Origin: Quatrionicoccus australiensis | Lineage (GTDB): Bacteria; Pseudomonadota; Gammaproteobacteria; Burkholderiales; Rhodocyclaceae | Length of the DNA: 64,000 nucleotides | Direction: 5' to 3' | Assembly (NCBI RefSeq): GCF_020510425.1 | Contig: NZ_JAHBAH010000001.1 | Span: forward strand, 3,515,001-3,579,000 | Shown here: piece by piece, positions 55,459 through 63,671 of the stretch | Position numbering within the stretch: the stretch's first letter is position 1 | Layout of the letters: the number at the start of each line of letters is the position of its first letter | Notes under the pieces: model-generated | Seen by the model: the letters and a program-made list of their open reading frames with translations, nothing else | Database searches by the model: none | What the model was told of the DNA's origin: nothing | Translations under genes and position numbers: made by a program

Positions 55459-56508
55459 ATGGCTCGTATCATCATGCAACCGTCCGGCAAGTCCGTGGAT
55501 TGCGCCTATGGCGATACCGTTCTGATGGCGCTGGAGAAGGCCGGCTACGCGCTGCCCAACAACTGCCGCGCCGGTGCCTGCGGTGAATGCAAGGTCAAAG
55601 TCACAACCGGCCAGTTCGACCAGGGCATGGTGCTCGACATGGCGCTGTCGCAGGACGAACGCAAGCAGGGCTATGGCCTGATGTGCATGGCCAAGCCGAT
55701 TTCCGAGGAAATCAGCATCGAGTGGGGCACCGAGGACGCCAAGCCCAAACTCTTCCCGCCGCGCGAAGACGCGCTCTTTGTAGTTACCGACAAGAAACAG
55801 ATCGCCGCCCGCGTCGTCGAGCTGCGCCTGCGCCCGGTCGGCCAGCCGATCCGCTACTGGCCCGGCCAGTACGTGACGCTCGGCAACCCGCGCGCCGACA
55901 TTCCGGCCCGCGCCTATTCTATTTCCAATGCACCGCGCCCGGATGGCGAGCTGGTGCTGCAAATTGCCCGCGCCGAAGGCGGCGTGACCAGCAACTGGGT
56001 GCATGACCAGCTTGCGGTCGGCGAGGGCGTCAAGGTTTCCGGTGCCTACGGCACCTTCATCGGCGACCCGTCGGTCGATACGCCGGTGCTGTGCATCGCC
56101 GCCGGCACCGGCCTGGCGCCCGTGCTGGCGCTGGCCGAAGCGGCACTGCGCCGCGGCTTCAAGAAGCCGGTGACCATGCTCTTCTCGGCGCGTACCAAGG
56201 CTGACGTCTACAGCCAGGGCATGATGGCCTGGTGGCGCACCAAACATCGCAACTTCGACTACAAGGTGACGCTGACCCGCGAAGAAGCCGAGGGTTTCCT
56301 CAAGGGCCGCATCGATGTCGTGCTGCCGCAGATGTTCAAGGATCTCTCCAAGCACACCATCTTCATTGCCGGCAGCCCGGAGTTCGTCGATGCCGGCGTT
56401 GCCGCCGTCAAGGCACTCGGCGCGCAGGACGACCTGGTGCACACCGAGGGTTTCTTCGCGCAGCAGCAGCCGGTGACGGCGGATGCCGACCATCTGCTGG
56501 CCCACTGA
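55459..56508 (+). CDS. Ferredoxin-FAD-NAD(P) reductase for the diiron protein
   Basis: 349 aa from ATG 55459 (GGGGAAGA upstream); the longer frame from 55417 has no support. Domain order: N-terminal plant-type 2Fe-2S ferredoxin with Cys36, Cys41, Cys44 and Cys76, FAD-binding with RAYS at 151-154, and NAD(P)-binding with AAGTGLAP at 214-221. This is the order of MMO, phenol-hydroxylase and benzoate-dioxygenase reductases. PaaE has the ferredoxin at the C-terminus, so this is not PaaE. It should feed electrons from NAD(P)H to the diiron protein upstream. Confidence 0.9.
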   Translation: MARIIMQPSGKSVDCAYGDTVLMALEKAGYALPNNCRAGACGECKVKVTTGQFDQGMVLDMALSQDERKQGYGLMCMAKPISEEISIEWGTEDAKPKLFPPREDALFVVTDKKQIAARVVELRLRPVGQPIRYWPGQYVTLGNPRADIPARAYSISNAPRPDGELVLQIARAEGGVTSNWVHDQLAVGEGVKVSGAYGTFIGDPSVDTPVLCIAAGTGLAPVLALAEAALRRGFKKPVTMLFSARTKADVYSQGMMAWWRTKHRNFDYKVTLTREEAEGFLKGRIDVVLPQMFKDLSKHTIFIAGSPEFVDAGVAAVKALGAQDDLVHTEGFFAQQQPVTADADHLLAH

Positions 56509-56566
56509 TCGATTTTTGCCCATTTGCCGCGGTCGACCGCTGCAAAACAATAAAAACGGAGACGAC

Positions 56567-56602
56567 ATGAACAACCATCGCCCGCGGGCAGGGAGGCTGT
56601 GA
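56567..56602 (+). CDS. Mini-ORF, possible leader peptide of livH
   Basis: ATG at 56567 follows CGGAGACGAC and encodes MNNHRPRAGRL, with TGA overlapping the livH ATG (TGATG at 56600-56604). This looks like a short translated leader coupled to livH. It may also be just a scar of rearrangement or chance. Confidence 0.35.
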   Translation: MNNHRPRAGRL

Positions 56603-57477
56603 TGCTTGCCCAGTTCCTGCAATTCCTCTTTTCCGGGATCACGGTCGGCGCCACCTACGCGCTGGCCGCGCTCGGCTTCACGCTGATCTACAACGCCAGC
56701 AACGTGATCAACTTCGCCCAGGGCGAATTCATCATGTTGGGCGGCATGCTTGCCGTGTTCTTCACGCAGGCCGGCCTGCCGCTGCCGGTCGCGCTGATGC
56801 TCGCCATCCTGATTCCGGCCATCGTCGGCGTGCTGATCGAAAAGCTCGCCATCGAGCCGGTCAAGGGCGCCGAACCGGTCACCCTGATCATCATCACCAT
56901 CGGCGCCTCGCTGGTCATCCGCGGCCTGAGCGCGGTGATCTTCGGCAAGGGCACGCACAGCCTGCCGGCTTTCTCGGGCGATGCGCCGATCGAGATCCTT
57001 GGTGCGACGTTGCTGCCGCAGAGCCTGTGGGTACTCGGCGTGACCGCCGTGGTGGTCTTGGCGCTGTGGTATTTCTTCAACCGCACGCTGCACGGGAAGG
57101 CCATGCTGGCGACCTCGTTCAACCGTCTGGCGGCCGAACTGGTCGGCATCAACACGTCGTGGGTGCTGTTCATGAGTTTCGCGATGTCGGCGGCGCTCGG
57201 CGCGCTGGGCGGCATTCTGCTGACGCCGATCACGCTGACTTCCTACGACGTCGGGATCATGCTCGGTTTGAAGGGCTTCGTCGCCGCCGTGTTGGGCGGT
57301 CTGGGCAACGGCCTCGGTGCCGTGGTTGGCGGCCTGCTCGTCGGCATCCTCGAAGCGATGGGCGCCGGCTACATTTCGTCCGCCTACAAGGACGCAATGC
57401 CTTTCGTGCTCATCCTGTTCATTCTCTTCTTCATGCCGCGCGGCCTGTTCGGCGGCAAATCGACGGATCGGGTGTGA
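56602..57477 (+). CDS. livH: LivH-type ABC transporter permease
   Basis: 291 aa from ATG 56602 with GGGAGG six bases before it. About eight hydrophobic helices and the LivH landmarks GLTLIYNASNVINFAQGEF (here GFTLIYNASNVINFAQGEF), QSLWVLG region and PITLTSYDVGIMLGLKGF. Inner-membrane half of the importer whose binding protein is in the divergent paa operon. Ligand inferred to be an aromatic acid. Note: translationally coupled to the mini-ORF. Confidence 0.9.
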   Translation: MLAQFLQFLFSGITVGATYALAALGFTLIYNASNVINFAQGEFIMLGGMLAVFFTQAGLPLPVALMLAILIPAIVGVLIEKLAIEPVKGAEPVTLIIITIGASLVIRGLSAVIFGKGTHSLPAFSGDAPIEILGATLLPQSLWVLGVTAVVVLALWYFFNRTLHGKAMLATSFNRLAAELVGINTSWVLFMSFAMSAALGALGGILLTPITLTSYDVGIMLGLKGFVAAVLGGLGNGLGAVVGGLLVGILEAMGAGYISSAYKDAMPFVLILFILFFMPRGLFGGKSTDRV

Positions 57478-57479
57478 GA

Positions 57480-57560
57480 TGAAACGACCCCCACACTCAC
57501 TTCGTTCGTTGCCCCCCAAGGGGGCGCATGCCTCCCTCGGGGCGGCCCTTCGCGAGGCAT
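57480..57560. repeat. GC-rich intergenic repeat inside the liv operon
   Basis: Contains CCCCCACACTCACTTCGTTCG, CCCCCCAAGGGGGCGC and CCTCCCTCGGGGCGGCCC, the type of intergenic repeat often seen in beta-proteobacteria. It lies between livH and livM and ends at livM's GAGG site. Confidence 0.65.
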
Positions 57561-57563
57561 AAC

Positions 57564-58496
57564 ATGAAGAAATCTGTCTACAACGGCCTTTACCTGGTCA
57601 TCGCCATCCTGCTGGTGCTGCCTTTCGTGCTGCCCAACAGCTTCTACCTCGATCTCGTCATCCGCATGGCGATCAATGCCGTGATCGTGCTCGGCCTCAA
57701 CCTGCTGATCGGCTTTGCCGGCCAGATCAGTCTCGGCCACGCCGGTTTCCTCGGTATCGGTGCCTACGCATCGGCTGTGCTGCCGACGCATTTCGGCTGG
57801 CATCCGCTGCTCGCCATGGGCGCCGGCGCTGCCACCACCGGCATTCTTGCCGCGCTGGTGGCGCGCCCGATCTTCAAGCTCAAGGGCAACTACCTGGCGA
57901 TGGCGACGCTCGGCCTCGGCATCATCATCAACATCGCCCTGCGCAACGAAGCGCAATGGACGGGTGGGCCGGACGGCATGCCGGTGCCGGGCATGGGCCT
58001 GTTCGGTTTCGAGCTGGCCAGCGACAAGCACTGGTACTGGGTCGTCGCGCTGCTGCTCTCGGTGTCGGTGTGGGCTTCGCTCAACCTGATCGACTCGCCC
58101 TTCGGCCGGGCGCTGCGCGCGCTGCATGGCTCCGAAGTCGCGGCGCAGGTGGTCGGCGTCGATATCGTGCGCTACAAGGTGGCGATCTTCGTGCTCTCCG
58201 CCGTTTTCGCCAGCCTGATGGGTAGCGTTACGGCGCATTACGTCGGTTTCGTCAGCCCCAACTTCGCCGACTTCTTCCACTCCATCGAACTGGTCACCAT
58301 GGTCGTGATCGGCGGCATGGCCTCGGTGTACGGCTCGCTGGTCGGCGCCGTGCTGCTGACCGCGCTGCCGCAGGCGCTGGCCACCTTCGAAGGCTGGGAA
58401 ACCGTGGTCTTCGGCGCCATCCTGATGCTCTCGATGATCTTCCTGCCCAAGGGCCTGGTGCCGACGCTGGCAGCCAAATTCGGCAAGGGGAACTGA
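57564..58496 (+). CDS. livM: LivM-type ABC transporter permease
   Basis: 310 aa from ATG 57564 (GAGG upstream). Nine or so hydrophobic helices; LivM signatures NLLIGFAGQISLGHAGFLGIGAY (key GFAGQISLGHAGF) and MGSVTAHYVGFVSP, GGMASVYGSLVGAV. Pairs with LivH to form the membrane channel. The stop is two bases before livG. Confidence 0.92.
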   Translation: MKKSVYNGLYLVIAILLVLPFVLPNSFYLDLVIRMAINAVIVLGLNLLIGFAGQISLGHAGFLGIGAYASAVLPTHFGWHPLLAMGAGAATTGILAALVARPIFKLKGNYLAMATLGLGIIINIALRNEAQWTGGPDGMPVPGMGLFGFELASDKHWYWVVALLLSVSVWASLNLIDSPFGRALRALHGSEVAAQVVGVDIVRYKVAIFVLSAVFASLMGSVTAHYVGFVSPNFADFFHSIELVTMVVIGGMASVYGSLVGAVLLTALPQALATFEGWETVVFGAILMLSMIFLPKGLVPTLAAKFGKGN

Positions 58497-58498
58497 AC

Positions 58499-59260
58499 AT
58501 GTCGCTACTCGAAGTCAAGGACCTGTCCATCCATTTTGGTGGCGTCAAGGCGGTGCAGAACGTCTCGTTCAACATCGACGCCGGCATCGTCTACTCGGTG
58601 ATCGGCCCGAACGGCGCCGGCAAGACGACGCTGTTCAACCTGATCACCGGCGTCTACAAGCCGACCACGGGCGAAATCCGTCTCGACGGCGAAGCCATCC
58701 ACGGCAAGTCGCCCAACGAACTGGCCCGGCGCGGCGTGGCACGCACCTTCCAGAACCTGCAGATCTGCATGAACATGACGGCCATCGAAAACGTCATGGT
58801 CGGCGCCCATCTGCGTCTGGATCGCAACCTGGTCAAGGCGGCCCTGCGCTTCCCCGGCCTGAAAAAGCGTGACCGCGAGATGCGCGCCGAAGCGGCCAAA
58901 CTGATGGATTTCGTCGGCCTCGGCCAGTACGTCGAAACCCGTGCCGACGCGATGTCCTACGGTGCCCTGAAGCGCCTGGAAATCGCCCGCGCCCTGGCCA
59001 TGCAGCCGCGCCTGATTTTCCTCGACGAACCGGCCGCCGGCCTGAATCCCAAGGAAACCATCGAGATTGACCACCTGGTGCGCAAGATTGCCGATTCCGG
59101 CGTGACCGTGGTCCTCGTCGAGCACGACATGAAAATGGTCATGAACCTGTCGGACCGCATCCTGGTGCTCGATTACGGCAAGAAGCTGACCGAGGGCACG
59201 GGCGAGGAAATCAGAAAAAATCCCGATGTGATTGCGGCTTATCTCGGCGCTCACGCCTGA
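58499..59260 (+). CDS. livG: LivG-type ABC transporter ATP-binding protein
   Basis: 253 aa. Walker A GPNGAGKTTLFNL near 37, signature-like YGALKRLEIARAL (LivG proteins deviate from LSGGQ in this way), Walker B LIFLDEPAAGLN, and switch His in VEHDMKMV. One of two ATPases of the importer; the other is the hemerythrin-fused LivF 208 bases downstream across a BIME repeat. Confidence 0.92.
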   Translation: MSLLEVKDLSIHFGGVKAVQNVSFNIDAGIVYSVIGPNGAGKTTLFNLITGVYKPTTGEIRLDGEAIHGKSPNELARRGVARTFQNLQICMNMTAIENVMVGAHLRLDRNLVKAALRFPGLKKRDREMRAEAAKLMDFVGLGQYVETRADAMSYGALKRLEIARALAMQPRLIFLDEPAAGLNPKETIEIDHLVRKIADSGVTVVLVEHDMKMVMNLSDRILVLDYGKKLTEGTGEEIRKNPDVIAAYLGAHA

Positions 59261-59291
59261 GAAGCAACTCGTGATCTTTCGTTTGTCATTC

Positions 59292-59390
59292 AAACCCCAC
59301 CCCAGCCCTCCCCTTGACAGGGGAGGGAGCTCGCCGGCGCGCGATTTGGGGTGCTCCTCCCCTGATAAGGGGAGGCCGGGAGGGGTTTTA
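59292..59390. repeat. BIME-like repeat, copy 3, between livG and the fused livF
   Basis: CCCTCCCCTTGACAGGGGAGGG and CCTCCCCTGATAAGGGGAGG palindromes with AAACCCCACCCC and GGGAGGGGTTTT ends, and the spacer GCTCGCCGGCGCGCG. Same family as copies 1 and 2. Confidence 0.78.
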
Positions 59391-59468
59391 CAGACGCATC
59401 AAACAAAACCACAGCCCGTTTTCATGATCTTCCGAAAATCATGAACCGGCTCTGAGAAGGGAAAGAAC

Positions 59469-60785
59469 ATGGAAGCACTACGCATCATCACCGAAGAGCA
59501 CCAGAACCTCTGGCGTATCGCCACCACGCTGGACATGGTGGCGGACGAGATCGACGCCGGCAGCAAGGTCGAGACGCCGTTTTTCAGCTCGGTCTTCGAC
59601 TACATCGAGCAGTTCATGGACCGCGCCCACCACGCCAAGGAAGACGCCTTCCTGTTCCCGGCGCTGCGCCTGCGCTCGCCCGATGCGGCGGCGATTCTCG
59701 ACCGCTTGCAGGTCGAGCACGTCAACGGCCCGGAAGTGCTGCGCGATTTGCGCACAAAACTGGCGTCGACCGCTGGCGGCGGCGAAAGCAATGCCGCCTT
59801 CACGGCGGCGCTGCGCAACTACACGTCGGCGATCAAGAACCACATCCGCAGCGAGGAAAAGGACGCCATGCCGCTCGCCCGCGAGGTGCTGACCGGCGAC
59901 GACTGGGCCGAGATCGACCGCGCCTTTCTCGACAACGACGACCCGCTGTTCGGCGGCAAGGCGCGCGCCGAATTCCGCGAACTGTTCCACCGCATCGCCA
60001 GCCTGGCGCCGGAATCGATCGGCCTCGGCGCGCATAGCGCCGGCGAACTGCAACCGGGCGCCGCCAGCGGGCCGGGCGACGTGCTGCTTTCGGTCAAGGG
60101 CATGGAAAGCTGCTACGGCCGGATCAAGGCGCTCAAGGGCATCGACCTCGAAGTGCGCAAGGGCGAACTGGTCGCGCTGGTCGGCGCCAACGGTGCCGGC
60201 AAGACCACCTTCCTGCGCACGCTCTCCGGCGTGCAGCCGATGAGTGCCGGCCAGATCATGTTCGACGGCGAAGACATCAGCAAACTGCGCGCCGACCTGC
60301 GCATGCGTCGCGGCATCTGCCAGAGCCCGGAAGGCCGCCAGGTCTTCGGCCCGCTCAGCATCGAGGACAACCTGCGCCTGGGCGCCTATACCCAGCCGAA
60401 AGGGCAGGTCGAGGGCGATCTCGAAAAGATTTTCGCGATGTTCCCGATCTTGAAGGAAAAGCGCAACCTGCCGGCCGGCACGCTCTCCGGCGGCCAGCAG
60501 CAGATGCTCGCCATCGGCCGCGCCCTGATGGGCCGCCCGAAAATGCTGCTCCTCGACGAACCGTCAATGGGCCTCGCGCCGCTGCTCGTCGAAGAAGTCT
60601 TCAACGTCGTCAAAACGCTGAAAGCCCAAGGCATGACCATCTTCCTCGTCGAACAGAACGCCTTCGCCGCGCTCGCCATCGCCGACCGCGGCTACGTCCT
60701 CGAAACCGGCCACATCACCCTGACCGGCACCGGCCAGGAACTGATCAGCAACGAACAGGTGCGGGCGGCTTATCTCGGGATGTAG
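59469..60785 (+). CDS. livF: Hemerythrin-LivF fusion (HHE domain plus ABC ATPase)
   Basis: 438 aa, about 200 more than LivF. Residues 1-180 are a hemerythrin-type helical domain with the metal ligands His11, His54/Glu58, His84 and His125/Glu129. A linker (about 180-203) leads to a complete LivF: Walker A GANGAGKTT at 239-247, signature LSGGQQQM, Walker B MLLLDEPSMG and switch His-equivalent region LVEQNAF. The single frame and a good ribosome-binding site (AAGGGAAAG) argue against an assembly artefact. An O2-binding HHE domain on the ATPase could link import to oxygen supply (inference). Confidence 0.9.
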   Translation: MEALRIITEEHQNLWRIATTLDMVADEIDAGSKVETPFFSSVFDYIEQFMDRAHHAKEDAFLFPALRLRSPDAAAILDRLQVEHVNGPEVLRDLRTKLASTAGGGESNAAFTAALRNYTSAIKNHIRSEEKDAMPLAREVLTGDDWAEIDRAFLDNDDPLFGGKARAEFRELFHRIASLAPESIGLGAHSAGELQPGAASGPGDVLLSVKGMESCYGRIKALKGIDLEVRKGELVALVGANGAGKTTFLRTLSGVQPMSAGQIMFDGEDISKLRADLRMRRGICQSPEGRQVFGPLSIEDNLRLGAYTQPKGQVEGDLEKIFAMFPILKEKRNLPAGTLSGGQQQMLAIGRALMGRPKMLLLDEPSMGLAPLLVEEVFNVVKTLKAQGMTIFLVEQNAFAALAIADRGYVLETGHITLTGTGQELISNEQVRAAYLGM

Positions 60786-60818
60786 GGAAATGAGGGGTTT
60801 TTAGCGGTTGACCGGTGG

Positions 60819-60850
60819 AAACGGGCGCTTTTGGGGCGCCCGTTTTTTTT
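60819..60850 (+). terminator. Terminator of the oxygenase-liv operon
   Basis: Perfect ten-base stem AAACGGGCGC / GCGCCCGTTT with a TTTTGGG loop and a run of T (60843-60850). Confidence 0.88.
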
Positions 60851-61153
60851 GGGGAGGGCTGCTGTTCGGCCAAAGCGGTCGTTGGCCCATCAGCCGGTGT
60901 CAGGCTGCAATCTGGCGCAGACCTGCCGCTCAGTGTCTGATGGCCTCAACACTCAAGCGGTGCTTTTCCCATTCAGAGAATGCGAACTATCGACCCCAAC
61001 CGGTCTGATGACATTTTCAATGAGTAATGGCAGCTTTAAAAATATCAAGCTGCCAGTCACAAGGTCTTTATGTTGGCCCACTCCTCGACCGAAGCGTTCG
61101 CTCCCGGACTCCATCTCGGATGGGCTCATGAAAACAGTCTGTGTCGAGTTAAC
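60851..61153. other. Intergenic region before the RT module; hairpin inside
   Basis: No convincing gene. A nine-base stem TGGCAGCTT / AAGCTGCCA at 61028-61055 may mark the 3' end of the leftward RT-nuclease transcript, though it lacks a T-run on the minus strand. GC falls across this stretch, marking the edge of the acquired module. Confidence 0.4.
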
Positions 61154-61897
61154 TTATTTAAGATCGCGGGTTCCGACCATTGACGAGAAAAGTTGGAGAA
61201 TTTCTACCTTGGTTCGTCCTGCGCTTATTACATGCAAGAAATCATCGAATCGTAAGGCAACATATTTCCCTGAACGAGGATTTAAGAGTATCCCCTCGGA
61301 CCACTCGGGCCGGTTCCTCTCCACTTCCACTGATGCAGAAAAGCTTAAAAGCCAATACATGACTATTTGTCGATAGTCTGAGGCTGAAAAGTTCTTATTG
61401 CTACATTTCACTTCAATAAGCGTTGGACCTGCAGCAAAGTCGCCCTGGCCTGACGCAATCCACTGAAAACCAGGAATGAGAGGCGCCGCCGTTATGGAGT
61501 GGCCCCGCTCTAGTGCTAATTCCAATATCATCGACGCAATATTATTGCCGACCATCTCGGCGATGCGCCTATCGAGCTCGGTAATTTCATTAGGGATTTC
61601 CGCGTCAAAGTAACGTCTCTGACGAGCAACGGAAACCTGCACGCAGTCACTCCAGTCGATATCGCTGCTAGTAGCTAGCAGAGTTTCACCAACAGCAAAA
61701 CCAAGCTCAAAGAGCATGGCCTTCTGAAGCTTAGACTCCTGCACCATTTCAAGTGGAACTGGATTGCAGTTTGACGACTCCGCAGTTTGATTGAAGTGGG
61801 CTATGACGCTAGGTGTTAGCTGCGGAAATATTGAATCGAAAACACCTGGGATATTACGGGCGACGGTTCTAGGGTCAGGCACTGGCTTGCGGGTCAT
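61154..61897 (-). CDS. PD-(D/E)XK-nuclease-like protein, partner of the RT
   Basis: 247 aa from ATG 61897, which has AGGAG seven bases upstream; it overlaps the RT stop by 23 bases, so translation is coupled. The C-terminal half carries a nuclease-like motif: Asp153, then E162-V-K164 in LIEVKCSN, and Gln177 in YRQIVMYWLL, the layout of restriction-endonuclease-fold enzymes (IEVK plus QxxxY). The N-terminal part is unassigned. The family is unknown. Likely the effector or an accessory protein of a phage-defence RT module (inference). Confidence 0.7.
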   Translation of the reverse strand: MTRKPVPDPRTVARNIPGVFDSIFPQLTPSVIAHFNQTAESSNCNPVPLEMVQESKLQKAMLFELGFAVGETLLATSSDIDWSDCVQVSVARQRRYFDAEIPNEITELDRRIAEMVGNNIASMILELALERGHSITAAPLIPGFQWIASGQGDFAAGPTLIEVKCSNKNFSASDYRQIVMYWLLSFSASVEVERNRPEWSEGILLNPRSGKYVALRFDDFLHVISAGRTKVEILQLFSSMVGTRDLK

Positions 61898-63518
61898 CGC
61901 ACCACTCCTGATATATTGAAGCATAACTGGCTGTGTTCTGACGCTCAATACCCAGTCTCCATGCGTGATCTAGGTTTGGACGAATCTGACGCTTAAATCC
62001 CTCACCTTGATCACCAAAGGCAGAGGCCGCTAGCCATACCAGGCGCTGGCAATCGGCACTCAACTCATTCCAGCGATTTCGAATGAAGGTGAACCCTCCC
62101 CGGTCTTTCCATTGCCGCCAGCAGTCGATGCATGCCCTCTTTACTGTGTCGGAGCGAGTGGCATCATAGATTTGTTGTACGAATGCAGCTCTGGGCGGCG
62201 TCCGCTTGAAACGCAGGGTTCGAAGATAGTGGAGAAGGCTTGCTTCCGCCTGAAGCAGGTGGGCTGAATGTTCCGGAATGACATCCAGGATTTGGTCAAG
62301 GGTAATGAAAATGTCGGTAAATTCTTCGGTAGCACGGAGGTTTGCAACCCCTCGCATAATCGTTGACCAAGAGGCGCGGAAGGCATGCAAATTTCCCTGA
62401 CTCAGGAGGGTGGTTGCAAGCTGAATAGCAACGGTGGGCTCCTGCAGCTTGAGTGTACGTCCAATCTGAGTTACCAAAAAGGTGTCCGGCAAAGCTTTCT
62501 CCAACTCGCGATTAAGAAGTTTCTGGACCTCAAGACTCTCGACTGTTTGCTTTAACGACTCGTAATCGTCGACTGAAGTATCCGAATAAGGATCAAAGTG
62601 CAGGTCAATTTGCCTGAGTTGTCGCGCTTCGTCATCGTCGGCGCCAAGCTGAGAAATTACGTAGTCAAGGTAATGCCTCGATGCAAACATCACGGTCTTC
62701 GTCTTATTCAACGTCAATCCGTAATCAGCGAGAGTGTGCGAAAGAAAGGAAAGCGCCCGATAAGCATCTGCTTGGGACCTGGCAATCAGAACATAGTCAT
62801 CGACATATCTATGCCATTGAATCCCGGCCCCTGTCATCCGGTGGTCAACTGGATTGAGAAATAACTCCGCAAGGATTCGAGAGCATTGCCCCCCAATCGG
62901 AAGGCCAAACGACCTGCCACTTGAGAATTTATTGAGAAGCGCGTTTATTTGGTTACCGATGCGCTCGTTTTCTGGAAAAAGGTCATCAATAAAGTTTTCA
63001 ATATGATGGTGAGATATGTGCTGGTAAAAACTCGATATATCGGTTTGAACAATGACTGTGCCTGGCCCTCCAGCGCTTGCATCGGCAACTGTTGCCTCCC
63101 GGAATGCCTTCCATGAAAAAGTTCTGTCGAACAGTTCGTGTCCACCATTACGTAGGAAGCGGTATGAATGAACTCGGCCGTCACGATCATCTTCCAGCGC
63201 GTCTGCAATTGCTACCCCTAGCCCATTGAGGTAAATATTCCAGAACGGCTGAATTTTGGTTGCCACGCGGAACCCAGTCGGACCTGTCGGAGCCAAGAGA
63301 CGCTCACTGAAAACACTAAGTGCTGTTACCTTGGTCGAACTATTTTGTTCGCTATCGCGTTGCAACTGTTCAAAGAACGCAAATGCCGCGTGTGCTAGTT
63401 CCGCTTGCTTGTGCGAAACGAAGCGGGTGTCGATATCGAACGGAAGCATATCGTTATCGCCATGTGCCCCGATGTCGGCAGCGGCTCGTTCAAAATGTTC
63501 CAGTGTTACGTTTGGCAT
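61875..63518 (-). CDS. Reverse transcriptase of the Abi/UG (DRT) kind, candidate antiphage defence
   Basis: 547 aa. RT motifs: Asp160 in VQTDISSFYQHI (motif A), FGLPIGGQCSRILAELF (205-220, motif B region) and YVDD at 238-241 (motif C), then NKTKT. No maturase, zinc finger or group II intron is present and no CRISPR array is nearby. A helical C-terminal domain of about 260 residues follows. This architecture is typical of abortive-infection/unknown-group RTs, some of which are proven defence systems (DRT). The subgroup cannot be assigned by eye. GC is well below the core genes, indicating transfer. Confidence 0.82.
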   Translation of the reverse strand: MPNVTLEHFERAAADIGAHGDNDMLPFDIDTRFVSHKQAELAHAAFAFFEQLQRDSEQNSSTKVTALSVFSERLLAPTGPTGFRVATKIQPFWNIYLNGLGVAIADALEDDRDGRVHSYRFLRNGGHELFDRTFSWKAFREATVADASAGGPGTVIVQTDISSFYQHISHHHIENFIDDLFPENERIGNQINALLNKFSSGRSFGLPIGGQCSRILAELFLNPVDHRMTGAGIQWHRYVDDYVLIARSQADAYRALSFLSHTLADYGLTLNKTKTVMFASRHYLDYVISQLGADDDEARQLRQIDLHFDPYSDTSVDDYESLKQTVESLEVQKLLNRELEKALPDTFLVTQIGRTLKLQEPTVAIQLATTLLSQGNLHAFRASWSTIMRGVANLRATEEFTDIFITLDQILDVIPEHSAHLLQAEASLLHYLRTLRFKRTPPRAAFVQQIYDATRSDTVKRACIDCWRQWKDRGGFTFIRNRWNELSADCQRLVWLAASAFGDQGEGFKRQIRPNLDHAWRLGIERQNTASYASIYQEWCDDPQASA

Positions 63519-63671
63519 GTTTTTCTCCGCTACCCAATGCTCATTGGCATACTATCATTGCATATGCGGATGCCGAGTCTGGTGGAAGCTCTAATTAACC
63601 CGACAATTCACACATCTGCTACGCGACAAGACCATGCAGCGCTGGTGATTTCAAACATTTGATCAAGAGCC
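63519..63671. other. Intergenic region between RT and divergent membrane gene
   Basis: Carries the promoters for both genes. No msr/msd-like paired arms were found, so the RT is probably not a retron RT. GCATATGC palindrome at about 63563. Confidence 0.4.

Noticed and set aside
55459..56508. PaaE
   Set aside because: PaaE has FAD/NAD domain first and ferredoxin last; here the ferredoxin is first.
54091..57519. Very long antisense frame (over 1100 codons) opposite the oxygenase, reductase and livH
   Set aside because: It mirrors codon bias of the genes on the other strand, has no ribosome-binding site, and the plus-strand products have clear motifs.
59292..59390. CRISPR-like repeat
   Set aside because: Only two non-identical palindromes in a facing pair, no spacers; it is a BIME-type element shared with two other loci.
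61875..63518. Group II intron or CRISPR-associated RT
   Set aside because: No maturase/endonuclease domain, no domain V-like RNA hairpin and no CRISPR array or cas gene seen.
63519..63671. Retron msr-msd RNA next to the RT
   Set aside because: No pair of inverted a1/a2 arms or msd-like hairpin was found near the RT; the RT architecture fits Abi/UG types better.
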